Positions 12,001 through 23,048 of a DNA stretch of 64,000 bases are shown piece by piece (within the stretch, counting starts at the first letter, position 1; every line of letters begins with the position of its first letter). The translations under genes and the position numbers were made by a program. The stretch lies in the NCBI RefSeq assembly GCF_029633865.1, contig NC_079224.1, positions 23,926,895 to 23,990,894 of the forward strand, in the 5' to 3' direction. The DNA comes from Lampris incognitus. Its lineage: Eukaryota > Chordata > Actinopteri > Lampriformes > Lampridae. A model generated the notes under the pieces. The model saw only the letters and a program-made list of their open reading frames with translations, was not told the DNA's origin and ran no database searches.

Positions 12001-15000
12001 ATGGCAAGGATTCTGCTGTCCCTTTTCTTTGTGGCTGCACTCCTGATCTTTGCATCAGCTCGCAGTTCTCGACACTGCACCAGTACTTCTCTCGTATTCT
12101 GTCTCTTGGAATATTTGCTGTTTTTCTGACAAAATATGCACTCTGCATCATAAGTCCTAGATGTACTTGGAGCATGTCGAGCTACTCTCTTAGATTGTTT
12201 CTCTTCAGCAGAGACACAACTTTTCTTTTCTTTTGCAAGGAGGCCATCAAGAATTTGCTTCATAGTGAAGATACTGCGACACTTTCTGTGGTAGTAGATT
12301 GCTGGAATCTGTCCCTCAGGAATGTCTTTTGCCAGTTTCAAAACTGGTGCATGATTTCGTATCTGAGCTGCCCTGAGCAGAGTTCTCCATGAGTCGACAC
12401 TTTGTAGTGAAACCAGCTTATCTGTATCATCAGAACAGTGGATAATGCACTCCACCCGTGGGCGCTTTGGTATTGGGTAAAAACTTGCTTGTTCACCAGT
12501 GGCCATATTCAGTCAGTTTTCACCTGCCACATACAAACAAATACATGTGTATGAACACTACTAAAACAAAGTTTACTTTGCTTCACCAGCGTCATATTAC
12601 CATTATTTATCTTACATAGCCACAAATAGATACATTACCTAGTTGCTATGCAACAGCTGTATTTTGTCCACATGAGGCCGCTAAAATCAACACAAGATGA
12701 AAGTTCCTCGTAGCCACTTTAACTAATCATATTAACATATACATTAAAAGAACATGCTAACATTATGGGAAATTAGCTTACAAGCTTCTCCAGAGTGAGA
12801 CAAGAAGATAGATACCAGTTTCCTCTATATGTGTTTAGTAGAAAGCTACCTGGCTGCACGTTAGCCTAGCTTAGCACAATGAATGGAAGTACAAAGTACT
12901 GGTTATCCTTGATTGTTGGCCAACTAAGAACTGTCCCAGAGTTTAAGCTAGGCTAATCAGTACCAGGGGTGTTGAAATGCTATATTTGCAAAAATCTGGG
13001 CAAATACACAATCGTGAGAGGCACAGAAACAGGTTTCCTGAAAGAAAAATGAAATAGCTGCTCATTTGGAAAGGTTATCATGTATTATTTTACTTCTGTT
13101 AGTGTACCAAATAAAATGGCACCAGTGAAGTTGTGTCACCTTGGGTGATATCGATATCTGGTCTGACCCATGGACTAACTGGCTTTGGTCTAGTTAGTTT
13201 CTTAGTAATAATGCCCTTCTAATTTAAGGTTCACAATCACCTCACACAATGAAATAGTATGGGTATATTATACATTTCCTGAATCTTTACAGTCCTGTGA
13301 GTATTCCAGTTTTTGTGTTTTGTGTCCCTGATATTCCTAGATGCCACAGGGCTAAAAGAAAGTATATAGTTTAGGCGAAAATTGCAGAAAGATGTGTGTT
13401 ATTGACGGGTTGAAGAGCTCAAGTGACCTCTATATTTGTGAGAAATATCCACAACAGGGCTTGAATGAAAGCTAAGAAGGTCCCCTTTAAAATGATACCA
13501 AAGACAATATTATAGAACATTGAAAAATGTCCTGACCATGAGGCTAAACCAGGATATGCACCACCGTCTAAAATGCAATTTACTTTAGGGGGTGGTTAAC
13601 TTCATGAGCTGATAACTGTGATACAGCTGCCACTCAGGAATGGTTATCATACCAAAATATCATCTACAGACATGGATCCTTTCAAAAATTATAAGTAAGT
13701 TTTGCCACCTTGAGTGTACCGAAATAGGAAATTTTGGGCTCTGGCCCATGGACTACTATGCATGAGCCAGTAACCAGCATACCAACTATCCAGTAATTCC
13801 TACAAAAAAGGCATAAAACTGTTCAATGGTGCAGTCCAACAGAGAACTACATCTATCCTTCCTGCTACTTCTTCTAAGAACCAATGCCAAGCAGATGAAG
13901 GGGACCGAGTTTAAGCCTTTGTCCCTCTGTTGAACTACTCACATCAGCATGGTGCGCAGCTTGAGGAAGTCGTTGTGTTCTGGGTTCTCCACTTCCACCA
14001 CACCCCAGGGGTAAAGGCGACCCCTCACCTTCTTCCCCTTAGCCTCAATCTGCTGGTTGGACCCCACCACCGCAAACGGGATGCTAGCCTGGAAGGGAGA
14101 GGTTGTTCATGTGAAAGCTATCACAGCTCAATCTTCCGCATATATGATGACAATAAATGGTAAATTGAGAGCAATATCATAAAATGGATTCTTCATAGTT
14201 CATCCTTTATAGTTTTAAACTGTGAAGAGTTGACTTATCGTCCCAGATACAATTACCCCTCCCACAGGCAATATAACATCCACATGACTTCCATGATGAG
14301 GAATTCTCATCAGAGGTAAAAGAAAACAGTTTAGGGTTTACTTTTAGAATCCTGGTCTGCTCTTTGAAGTCCTCGTCCTCATCTGACTCAGCGTCAGGAA
14401 GATGGTAAATCTTGATACCATGTTCATCAATCTCATCCAGAATCTACATAACATGAAAATTACAAGAACCACATACTTAATGGGCTAAAAATAAATGAGT
14501 AATAATCTATTATGTTCTTTTTGTGCAACACAGAAAGAACGGTTTCATTTACATGAAACTGTCAGCAAAATTTCTAGTTTTTCTTTTAGAAGATATATCC
14601 CTATTCACTGCTAAAGTGGTGAATGTGTTTTGTTATTTTTTTGTTTTTTTGGAGATTAGTTTTGGTCAAGTTCAAGAGCAGATTGTTTTTAATCAAATAC
14701 ATTATCAGGGTACGGTATACATGACACAAGACACATTTGAAGTCCATAACAGGGATGAATCATCAAGTCTGAAACAAACGGAAAGAGATGACAGTGTGTT
14801 GTCCCCTCACCCTGCGCTTGAGCCTCTCCCTCTCCCTGAGGGTGAGTGTGTCAGCCTTGGCAATAACGGGAACAACGTTGACTTTGTTGTGGATGGCCTT
14901 CATAAACTGGACATCCAGGGGCTTCAGGCTTGGATGGAAAGGTGCCAGATGAATAGACGGAAGGGTGAGAAGTATGACAGGGTTAAAGTTAGAATGTTGG

Positions 15001-18000
15001 CAGCGGTGGAAATGGGATAAGGGAAAAAGTATTAAATTCAAGACATGCATGGGAAATTGACTGCAACTTTATTCAACTGAAACATGTACATATGTCTGTG
15101 TTGGGACTGACCCGTGTCCCAGTGGAGAGATGAAGTAGAAGCAGCAATGAACTCTGTTGTCCACAATGTGTCTGCGGTTTAGTCCACTCTCATCATGGAG
15201 GTAGCGCTCAAACTGGTCATCGATATAGCTGATAATAGTGCTGAAACTGGAGGAGAAAATATCACTTTTTAAAAAGTAAACAGTCAAACTGAAAAGCCAT
15301 CTGGGCTGCAGAGTTGTTTGATAAGTAAAAGGTCCCGTTCTCTGTCCAAAAGGTATTCTGGATTTCATACCAGTCCTGGCTGTTGATGGCATCGCCATAT
15401 CCTGGAGTGTCGACTACAGTGAGGCGAAGCTTTACTCCTCGCTCTTCAATCTCTACTGTGGATGCCTCAATCTGAACTGTTCGCTCTATCTTCTCTATAA
15501 GCAGAAGAACAAAACATATCAGTGTACTGACATCTTACTTAGTTATTCAAATTAAGTTAATTTGATTTAAAGCTGCTAAAAGGAGTTTGGGATTTTTGCT
15601 GACATTGCATTTCCTGTGGACAAAAGCGGTGATGTTTCACACAAGAACAACTTCACTTTGCATAAGCATTGCCAGTTGTCACAAAGATCAACATTCACCC
15701 TCTGGTAGCGCTTCAATTTTTTTTTTTAAGAGTAAGAGATGTAGTGATGTTTTGGAAAAATAAGCGTTTGCAAGATATACAGCAGGTTTTGCAGGAAATC
15801 CGTGCTGGAGAAAAGGATTTAGAATCATTATCTAGCGAACAACAATATCTAATCTTCCCACTCACGGTTTCATTTGTTTATATCAGTCACATACAAGCAT
15901 CAAAATTAAATTGAGACCGACAAATAATTTGTGAAAAATGCCTCAGCAGCTTCAAGTTTACAAGACATCATTCACTAATCGAGCTACAGTTATAGCTCGA
16001 TTAGGCCATGTAATTGGACTATTGTTGTTGTCCCAGTATACAAGAACCGGGGGAGAATCGATTTATTGACGCAAGTATGTCCGACCCCGGTACAGTAGGT
16101 GGTGATATGCCCCCTTTTAGCTGGTTACGATTGGACTTTTTTCCAGTTGACCTTTTGCATCACATACCAAGCAAGCAACAAACAAATTAGCAAGCGGCAG
16201 GCAGGTTCCATGTTGAGCAGTGGAAACATGGACAACTTTCATACATTTCATACATACACTGCGCTTTACTTTTGATACTGTTGAAACTATGCTGTTCGAC
16301 TTCCGGGTGAAAGACCGCCGCAGGAACTATGGATCATGCACAGAACGCCTAGGCCAGTTCGGAACCGATTGAAGTGTATACATGCTATTTTATATTTTAA
16401 AATACATGTAAATCAATCCCCGACCGCATTATCTAGGTGCGTTAGTCAGACTTCGAGAAATTGGATGTAGTACAATTTCAGTCGGACGAATGTGTTTACA
16501 TGTACTTTAAAAGTCCAGTTTTAGTCAGACTAACACAATAAATCCACTTTTTCTACATCATGTAAACGTACTGACTGTGGTGGAGGTCGAGTTAGGAGTT
16601 GCTCATCTGAACAACGAGGAACACCTATAGACCTTTTCACAGCAGCTATTTTGATATGAAGTAGTAGGGTAAACACAGGTGTTACCAATGATACTGATTA
16701 AGGTTCCGTTCCATTCAGATAAAATAGGGTGCTGCTATTGTGCATGTTGGCTCACTGGAAAAGCTCTGCTACACTACATGGAACCTTAATTATTAATTAA
16801 ACCTGTTTACCTGCTATTTCATGTCAATATGGCTGTCGTGGAAAACGTCTATTAATATGTGTTTCAGTGGGCGGAGAGAAACCTGGGTATGCTGCATGTA
16901 TATGTTTGTTGTGACAGAACCGCTAATCGATTTGATTCTGTAAAGGGGGGTTATTAAAGACAGTTGACAGCCCCTAAACATGGAATCAATTGACTTGACT
17001 CCCAGCAACTCGAAGAAGGACAGCCTTCAAGGAATACAAATTCTGACTTTTACGTTGCTTCAAGTGTGCTTCCTCCTGAAGCGCCTGCATGCGTGTGTTT
17101 GTGCATATGTTTTACCAGCAGCTCCAGGAATGACTCTCTCAGGGTAGAGGTCAGTGAGGAAAAGGCTGTTGATCAGAGTCGATTTCCCAAGTCCAGACTC
17201 CCCTAGAGACAATGGAGGGAGAATCAAAAATCACCATGCTGTCCACAAAGTAAAATGTTCCTGACCAGTCCACCTGGAAGGCTACCTGAAAAACCTTTGT
17301 GTGTTGAACTGTGTCTTACAGTCAAGAATGAGACAACAGCGGGGTGAAGTCGCTTCATATTTATGATTGTTAGCATTGTAGTGTGAGCCCAAGAGACGGT
17401 GATAAACGTTTAAACATTATCATGACAGATTAATTTCTCACTAATTCACTCATCAGTTCCCAGGCAATAACAATTTTTATCCTAAAATTTAAACTAAAGC
17501 CAAAAAGAGGCAATTCATGTTACATTCATAATGTGGTCTCAATTTCGACTGCAACTAAAGTATAAAACACACAAGAACAGATGAAATTGCCTTCTCCCCC
17601 TGTGATGTTGGCTACATCCAGTTTTCTTGTGACCGACTTAAATCTTGACACAACATGGAAAATGTACTGGATATGGTCAAATAAGTAGCTGAAGTCCCTC
17701 CTTGTTCCTGGGAGCACAGTTCTGTAAGACCTTGAAATTGTATTTGGTTACTCATCATTTTATGCAGTTATCAATCCATCACACCATTGATGACACACCC
17801 CTACAATCTTTTGAGAAAAAAAAAATACTGCTTAGTTTGTATTCGCTAAAAAAAAGGAATCAACCCTCTCTGCACGCCCATATATTTGACAGCCATCAGC
17901 TCATGAGCTTTAATTTCACCTGAAATTTATACATGCTTATTCGCTTACAATGTTAACAGTAAAATTTGTTATTAGTCTGGCCCAAAAACAAATACATTTG

Positions 18001-21000
18001 GGTCCAAGTCTGAAAAAAAAAAGAGTTCCATGTTGAATTTATTTTTCCGTAGGCTTAGCGATGGAAAGAATTTTGGTTCCCAAACAAGTTTACTCCTGAG
18101 GCCATTCAAAGTTCGGTTCAAGTAGCTGATGCTAATTTAGGGGTGGTAACTTCTTGGAAACATTTATTGTGAAATGTGGATAATTGTACTGTAAATGCAA
18201 CTAATTATCATTACAATCATGTCAGTAAAATTTTAAAATGTTGGATAGACTGAGCCATGAGTTGTTTAACATTTGTTTGTACACAGAAGATGACTCCTTT
18301 AAAGTTTTTGCATTGGAGCAATTGTCCAGCTCTGGTGGGCACCAAACCTATATTAATTAAAGGGATGCATGGATGTAGGAACTTTGGCCATGGCCATAAA
18401 TGGTTAACCAAGCATTCAAGCAGTGGATAGAGACAGAGCATGCCCAGTAAGAATCAATTCCCCATGACCCTCAGCCTACATTCCTCTCGGGTTTATTTTA
18501 AGGCAAACGGATGAAGAGTGTTTAACAGGGAGTATGTACCCTCCCCCGTATAGAGCCCAGTTGCACATGTGTGTGTGTGCTCATATTCAGAGTTTGCATA
18601 GCAGTTGACAGCAGCTGGACAAACAGGCTGAATGTGATCAAGGGCTAGTTACAGCAATTCCAGGGTTCACCACATATCTTAATGATTATAGTACTTCCGT
18701 GGCACACAGTAATACCTATACACAGATTCTAGACAACACAACCTGATCACCCACACTGTTCCACATAAATAGAAAATTATTTTATATAGTGGACAACGAA
18801 ATGTAACATTAAAATGAGAGGCCATAAGTACAGAAATGACTTTTAAACAACTGAACATTCGTCCTGGTTGATGACAAAAATTGCAGCACAACTCTTATTA
18901 CTACAACAAAGTCTCATGACATTCATAAATAGCATGCTCATCATAAATCTGAGTGCTACACTTAACCCTATATCTAGGATCTAGAGTAAGTGTGTTAAAA
19001 AAGTATTTTCCTAGATGTTATCCATTTCTTAAATTTAGAGAAAATTAAATACACACTAAAAGGATCATCTGGAACCCTTGCTAAGATATGGAGACCCTTT
19101 CTGGGTTTCTATGACTCTCTACAGCAACCCCTTGAAAGAGTAGGGTAGAAGCCATAAATGTCCTATTACAGAAATGAGCATTCTCCCCCATCTCGTTTTT
19201 TTCTTTTTTTTCTGTTTGTTTTCATTTTTTTCCTTTCCCCCCCTTCATCTTTTCTTCCTTTTGTTTGAATAACTAATACAATTATTTGATTATCTTATGT
19301 TTTCCCTTCTTTACCTAAATGTATTCTGTTAACCTGTGATCCTATGAATGGGTGGGTTGGTAGTGATGGGAATGGGGTTTTCAATTTGTTAATACATGTG
19401 GTTAATAATACTTTTATCCGGGGATGAGTAGCTGATTTGATGTTATACATGTTTTGTAATTCTTGTGGGATAAAACATTTGAAAATCAATAAAATATATT
19501 TACAAAAAGAAAAAGTATTTCCCTCCCCCACTCTCAAAAAAAAACTATTGTACCAAAATTCAGAGACCCAACACAAAAGTCATTCCTTAAATGTTCAGCC
19601 TTACTCTGTCACACTGCTTCAGTGTTTCTAGTTGAAGAGTTTTTGAAATTTGTTATTCTTCACAAACAATGATTGTTCAAGTTTAACATCAACAACCTGT
19701 GATTGTAAAGCAGTAAAAAAAATCAACGAGAATGTTTCTGACAGACAGTAAGCGTTCACTCACCAACCACCATGAGAGTGAACTCAAAGCCTTTCTTTAC
19801 AGACTTGCGATGGACTTGATTTGGCAGGTTGGCGAATCCAACATAACCTGGGGTTTCTGGGTTGGTGAACTGGCCCTGCTGTAAAATTCATAACACAAGG
19901 AGAGAAAGAAGTGATTTATGGTGAAAAATATCATCTTGCATGTGACAACAGGCAAGTTGAGCGTATTCAAATGACATGACAGCTTTGCACATAATAGTCA
20001 CTTTGAAATTTCTGTCTTGTGATAAACCTAAAATTAGAAATCTTTTGATTTCAAGAAGTGTTGGCTTTCATAACCACTGCAATAAGACAGCCTCTTATTA
20101 CTGCTGGAGTAGAAACCAAAGAGACATCTGTTCACTAACAGTCAACATGTTTCTAAGCAGCAACATGTCGTCTCTGCAATTTCAAGACCTCCTGCCCAGC
20201 ATTCCAAAGTTTATGACCCTTTACAATACAAAAACAGAAGAGTTTGCAGACAAGTAAAAAGGCTAATGGGTGGGTAATATGTTTTTTCAGAGTATGCAGT
20301 ACCCACAATACAGTGCTGTGGCAAGTTCAAAATGTATGTACACATTGTCAATTAGTTAGCTAGCATTTAGCCTGATTACTTTGTAGGACTTGGAAATCCT
20401 CCCTCTAAACAGTAGAGGGAATGGCTGAAGGCCTGAAGTAGCAGTAAATTTTCTTCTTCTGCCCTTAGGCCTTTTTAACCTGGGCTGAGACACAACTATG
20501 TGTCATAGGGGAGGGGGAACAGCTCTGTGCATCTGCTTAAGTGGGTCAGCACTCGACTAAATATCTCTCTGTAGCACTCAAAGGACGAGTTTAGATTAGA
20601 ACAGTGCAAAACTGTTGTACAGGAAGGAGTTGAAGGGAAGTGAGAACTCTGTATAAAATGAATGGATGCAGAGCCCCCAAAACATCTCAAAAACAGAGTT
20701 GCTTCCCTGTCAAAATCAAAAGATGAGGAAAAATTTAAATGTCTGCATTCATTCCTTAGGCCGCTTTCAGTGTGGGAAGATGGCAGCACAAATTCAAGTT
20801 TGCAGCGGCCTCACCCAGTACCCAAGTGAGAAGATGGTGGGGCAAATTCACGTTTGCAGCGGCCTCACCCAGTACCATCCATGCATTGTCTTTGTCCACA
20901 TCTAAGTTTGTCTTCGTTTGATGGCTGGGAGAGCTGGCGCTGGATCGGCTAAGAGAACTTGGTCTGCCGCGTCCTGTGGTCCCAGGGACCACGGCCCTAC

Positions 21001-23048
21001 CTGGAGTTGTGCCTGAAGAGGTAACACCGAGGGCGGTCTCATAGGATGCGGAAGCAGGGCAGGCTAAGCTAACTGCTAACCCATGCAGACCGGCAGTTCC
21101 GATAACACTTAGGGCAGTCTGGTGGCAGTCTCGCCTAGCCTTGACTGTGTTTTTAGTGTCGTCATGTGGAGTGCGGGGAGGTGTGTTGAAGGTGTCTGGT
21201 TGGGACAGCTGGAGTTGGATTGGCTGAGGGAGCTTGGTCTGCTGCGTCCTGTAGGCCCAAGGGCCACGTCCTTGACCAGAGCTGCAGCCAAAGAGGAAAC
21301 ACTGAGGGTGGTCTGACAGGATGCGGAAGCAGGGCAGGCTAAGCTAACTGCTAGCCCATGTGGACCGACAGTTCCGAGTCATCCTGGCTGGCATTAATTC
21401 TCCTGGACAGTGTTTTTTTGTTTGTTTATTTTAAGTTTAGATATATGTGTTAGTTTGGATATACAGGTGCATCTCAAAAAATTAGAATATTGTGGAAAAA
21501 TTCATTATTTTCTGTAATTTAATTCAAAACGTGAAACTTTCATATATTCTAGATTCATTCCACAGAGTGAAATATGTCAGGCCTTTTTTGTTTTAATCTT
21601 GATGATTACGGCTTACAGACCCAACAATGCATACGAGCTGAAGGCCGCTATCAAAGCAACCTGGGCTTCAATAACACCTCAGCAGTGCCACAGGCTGACT
21701 GCCTCCATGCCACGCCGCATTGATGCAGTAATTCGTGCAAAAGGAGCCCCGACCAAGTATTGAGTGCATAAATGAACATACTTTTCAGAAGGTCGACATT
21801 TCTGTATTATAAATCCTTTTCTTGATTGGTCTTATTTAATATTCTAATATGTTGAGATACTGGATTTTAGATTTTCATGAGCTGTAAGCCGTAATCATCA
21901 AGATTAAAACAAAAAAGGATCGACATATTTCACTTTATGTGTAATGAACCTAGAATATATGAAAGTTTCACGTTTTGAATTAAACTACGGAAAATAATGA
22001 ACTTTTCCACAATATTCTAATTTTTTAAGATACACCTGTATGTGTTCTTGTAGTTCTTGTATATGTGTTTTTGTCTGTGTTGCACTGCTGTGGGCAATAA
22101 AGTTTTGTTTCATTTCATGTGCGCAAGTGCATGAAATCAAATGACAAATAAAGTGTTTCTGATTCAAAGTGCCAAATCGACAGGAAATTAATAATTCTGG
22201 TGGTTGGTTAATCGCTTTGAGTCATTCATCGAGTAAAAATATCAAACATTTGTTGGCTGCAGTTTCATAAATACTAAGAATTGCTTGCATTCCTCTATTT
22301 ACATCATTATGAAATGAATACTGTGTCACTTTTAGGCTGAAGATGTCACTTGAGTGATGAAACATATCTGTCAATAAACGTTGTATCCAGATGAACTAAT
22401 TCAACCTTCTTTGACCCTCAAGTATTCCTTTCATAATGATGTAAAGCAATTCTTAGTATTTATGAAACTGCAGCCAACAAATGTTTGGTATTTTTACTCG
22501 AATGACTCAAATGATTAACCAACTACCAAAATTATTAATTTCCTGTTGATTTGGCACTTTGAATCAGAAACACTTTGTCATTTGATTTCATGCACTTGTG
22601 CACATCAAGTGACAGACTTTTAGACTGAAGATGTCACTTAGTTGAGTGATGAAACGTATCTGTCAATAAACATATCCAGATGAACTGATTCAACCTTCTT
22701 TGATTTTCTTACCTGGACTATTGAGCATGCATCAAGACAATACTTGAGGGTTTTTTCTGACTGTTGGTTAGACTAAGTAAACCGTATTAAGAAATCATTG
22801 TGGGCTCTGGAAACGTAAGTTGGACATTCATCAGTATTTTTTGGGTTTTAACAGACTCATCATCAACTGAGTGAAAAAATAATTGATTATGAAAATAATT
22901 GTTAGTTGCAGCCCTAGTCATTACTGTCATGCAAATACACTAGAAGTATAACTTCCAAAGGAGAAATACAGTATCACTGTACTGCATTGGGTCAGGTGGA
23001 GAATATTCCATTTCAGAGACTCACCTTCATTTTGTCTGCCTGAGACAT
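3075..23048 (-). CDS. sept2: septin 2, 11 coding exons, complete
   Basis: Filament-forming GTPase of the cortical cytoskeleton (cytokinesis, cilium base, membrane scaffolding). Coding exons, 5' to 3' on the minus strand: 23025-23048, 19764-19878, 17116-17202, 15371-15494, 15112-15246, 14811-14928, 14342-14443, 13943-14088, 6651-6734, 5327-5387, 3075-3152. Phases join cleanly to 357 residues plus stop; human SEPTIN2 is 361. Seen: the N-terminal [16 protein letters not shown] block, P-loop GESGLGKS, switch [11 protein letters not shown] of the G4 motif, the septin-unique element around [13 protein letters not shown], and a C-terminal coiled coil with [15 protein letters not shown]. The tail is shorter than in human, ending GDGEGDV. 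The start is MSQADKMK; the tiny first coding exon is typical. The donor after exon 9 (AG|GTTGTC) is weak but phase-correct. Introns 8 and 10 are enlarged by transposons. The neighbouring septins 4 and 5 are less likely because of the Met/Gln-rich tail. Confidence 0.95.
3465..5156 (+). mobile_element. Tc1/mariner transposon, decayed, in last septin 2 intron
   Basis: Terminal inverted repeats of roughly 200 bases start TGGTGCCTTGCAAAAGTATT on the left and end GCAAGGCACTG on the right, flanked by TA on both sides. They extend inward through the matching CCAAAG...GGGAACATGCTGT blocks. The element carries a broken transposase gene (3853-4860). A ~80-base piece of a CATCCATCCATTATCTGAACCGCTTATCC repeat at about 4878-4960 is a later insertion or exchange between the transposase stop and the right repeat. 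Confidence 0.93.
3853..4860 (+). pseudogene. Tc1 transposase pseudogene
   Basis: The frame starts [18 protein letters not shown] (helix-turn-helix region) and drops out of frame near 3965. It is open again from about 4082, is stopped at 4268, and continues with [19 protein letters not shown] and QQDNDPKH. It shifts near 4610-4640, then reads [13 protein letters not shown] to the C-terminus GYSTKC. The D, D and E of the DD34E catalytic triad are all still visible, so the breaks are one in-frame stop and about two frameshifts. It cannot make transposase. Confidence 0.9.
5390..6650. other. Septin 2 intron between coding exons 9 and 10
   Basis: Nothing recognised. Open frames here are short and without motifs. 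Confidence 0.4.
7835..9115 (-). pseudogene. Transposon-encoded XPG/FEN-like nuclease domain, C-terminal part
   Basis: 426 residues. The order of blocks mirrors the XPG/FEN-1 fold: [22 protein letters not shown] at about 35-56 (compare the XPG-N FVFDG...K...R block), THEEADTR at 135-142 (the E-A-E-A acidic motif), [11 protein letters not shown] at 160-170 (the D-x-D motif), then [18 protein letters not shown] at 220-237, which resembles the GCDY...GIG..TAL helix-turn segment. The tail has a Cys-rich CxC-type cluster ([14 protein letters not shown]...GLPC) at about 378-405, followed by an acidic end. The Met used here is probably internal, because the parent frame extends upstream to about 9200. 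Flap or resolution activity during transposition is inference. Confidence 0.75.
9142..11223 (-). pseudogene. Transposase central part, broken from its neighbours
   Basis: The largest open piece of the element (up to 693 residues). It begins in the stretch [17 protein letters not shown] and runs through [16 protein letters not shown] Lys/Arg and Pro-rich linker (about 80-120) is followed by a long helical region without motifs I recognise. The family is one I recognise as repeated in fish and invertebrate genomes, not a host gene. The frame is lost near 9210, after ANADGPYEK, by a single indel in an A-rich run. The correct frame then passes into the nuclease piece. The catalytic role of this part is unknown to me; a DDE-type core may be here but I cannot place the residues. 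Confidence 0.65.
11337..12506 (-). pseudogene. Transposase N-terminal part with paired Cys/His modules
   Basis: 389 residues open. Starts [17 protein letters not shown] at 12506, inside the element. Two repeated zinc-binding-like modules are visible: CIIHC ... YYHRKC (about residues 20-85) and CIFCQK ... [11 protein letters not shown] (about 125-190). A short coiled-coil-like region follows ([13 protein letters not shown], about 300-315). Near 11395 the true frame shifts. It continues as a 122-residue open stretch (11126-11494) reading [23 protein letters not shown], which leads on to the next piece. So this is the N-terminal third of one broken gene rather than a separate gene. Function beyond DNA or metal binding is not evident. 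Confidence 0.7.
15500..19763. other. Septin 2 introns around the P-loop exon
   Basis: Apart from coding exon 3 (17116-17202), this holds no recognised gene. 16370-16570 contains an inverted TGTTTACATG/CATGTAAACG pair typical of a small fish MITE, not delimited. The remainder is AT-rich unassigned sequence. Confidence 0.35.
20750..22110 (+). repeat. Composite dispersed repeat with internal duplication
   Basis: Two similar blocks occur at about 20925-21085 and 21205-21375. Both run from GGGA(C/G)AGCTGG through CTTGGTCTGC(T/C)GCGTCCTGT to GATGCGGAAGCAGGGCAGGC and GCTAACTGCTA. A shorter 50-base duplication with GCAGCGGCCTCACCCAGTAC lies at 20775-20875. The region ends near 22105 with TGGGCAATAAAGTTTTGTTT, like a retroelement 3' end, and is interrupted by a Tc1 derivative. 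Family not recognised. It lies in septin 2 intron 1, counted from the ATG exon. Confidence 0.5.
21464..22038 (+). mobile_element. Tc1-like deletion derivative
   Basis: Ends are CAGGTGCATCTCAAAAAATT on the left and its complement on the right (AATTTTTTAAGATACACCTG), flanked by TA. The inverted repeats run about 150-165 bases. Between them only the transposase C-terminus survives: [20 protein letters not shown] followed by [14 protein letters not shown] and a stop at about 21762. The front two thirds of the gene is gone, so this copy is non-autonomous. Confidence 0.9.
22115..22615. repeat. ~190-bp inverted repeat (foldback)
   Basis: The left arm about 22115-22300 (TGCATGAAATCAAATGACAA ... TTGGCTGCAGTTTCATAAAT) is repeated in reverse at about 22430-22610, with around 95% agreement by eye. 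The ~130-base spacer holds the GTGATGAAACATATCTGTCAATAAACG motif. That motif recurs at 22640-22690 and inside the foldback at 46431-46791. Confidence 0.75.
22616..22745 (+). repeat. Arm of the GATGAAACGT/ATAAACG repeat family
   Basis: Reads GACTGAAGATGTCACTTAG, then GATGAAACGTATCTGTCAAT, and ends in TTACCTGGACTATTGAGCAT GCATCAA. The same end occurs in reverse at 46399-46426, so the two loci carry the same family. Family name not known to me. Confidence 0.6.

Larger units (their letters stand above)
6980..13755 (-). mobile_element. Large DNA transposon with ~550-bp TIRs, Academ-like
   Basis: Left repeat 6980-7529 and right repeat about 13172-13755 are inverted copies, both starting TAGTCCATGGGCCAG from the outside. 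They match over nearly the whole length apart from a few small indels. The flanks carry a 3-bp duplication (CTA at 6977-6979 and 13756-13758). The interior codes on the minus strand for a single long transposase-like protein in three open pieces (12506 to 7835). It includes an XPG/FEN-type nuclease domain. Long TIRs, a 3-bp duplication and an XPG-like nuclease fit the Academ superfamily (known for 3-4 bp duplications). Assignment rests on motifs only. It occupies most of the 7.2-kb intron between septin 2 coding exons 8 and 9. Confidence 0.8.

Noticed and set aside
14523-15020. 165-residue plus-strand open frame
   Set aside because: It is antisense to the septin 2 exon at 14811-14928 and has no known domain.
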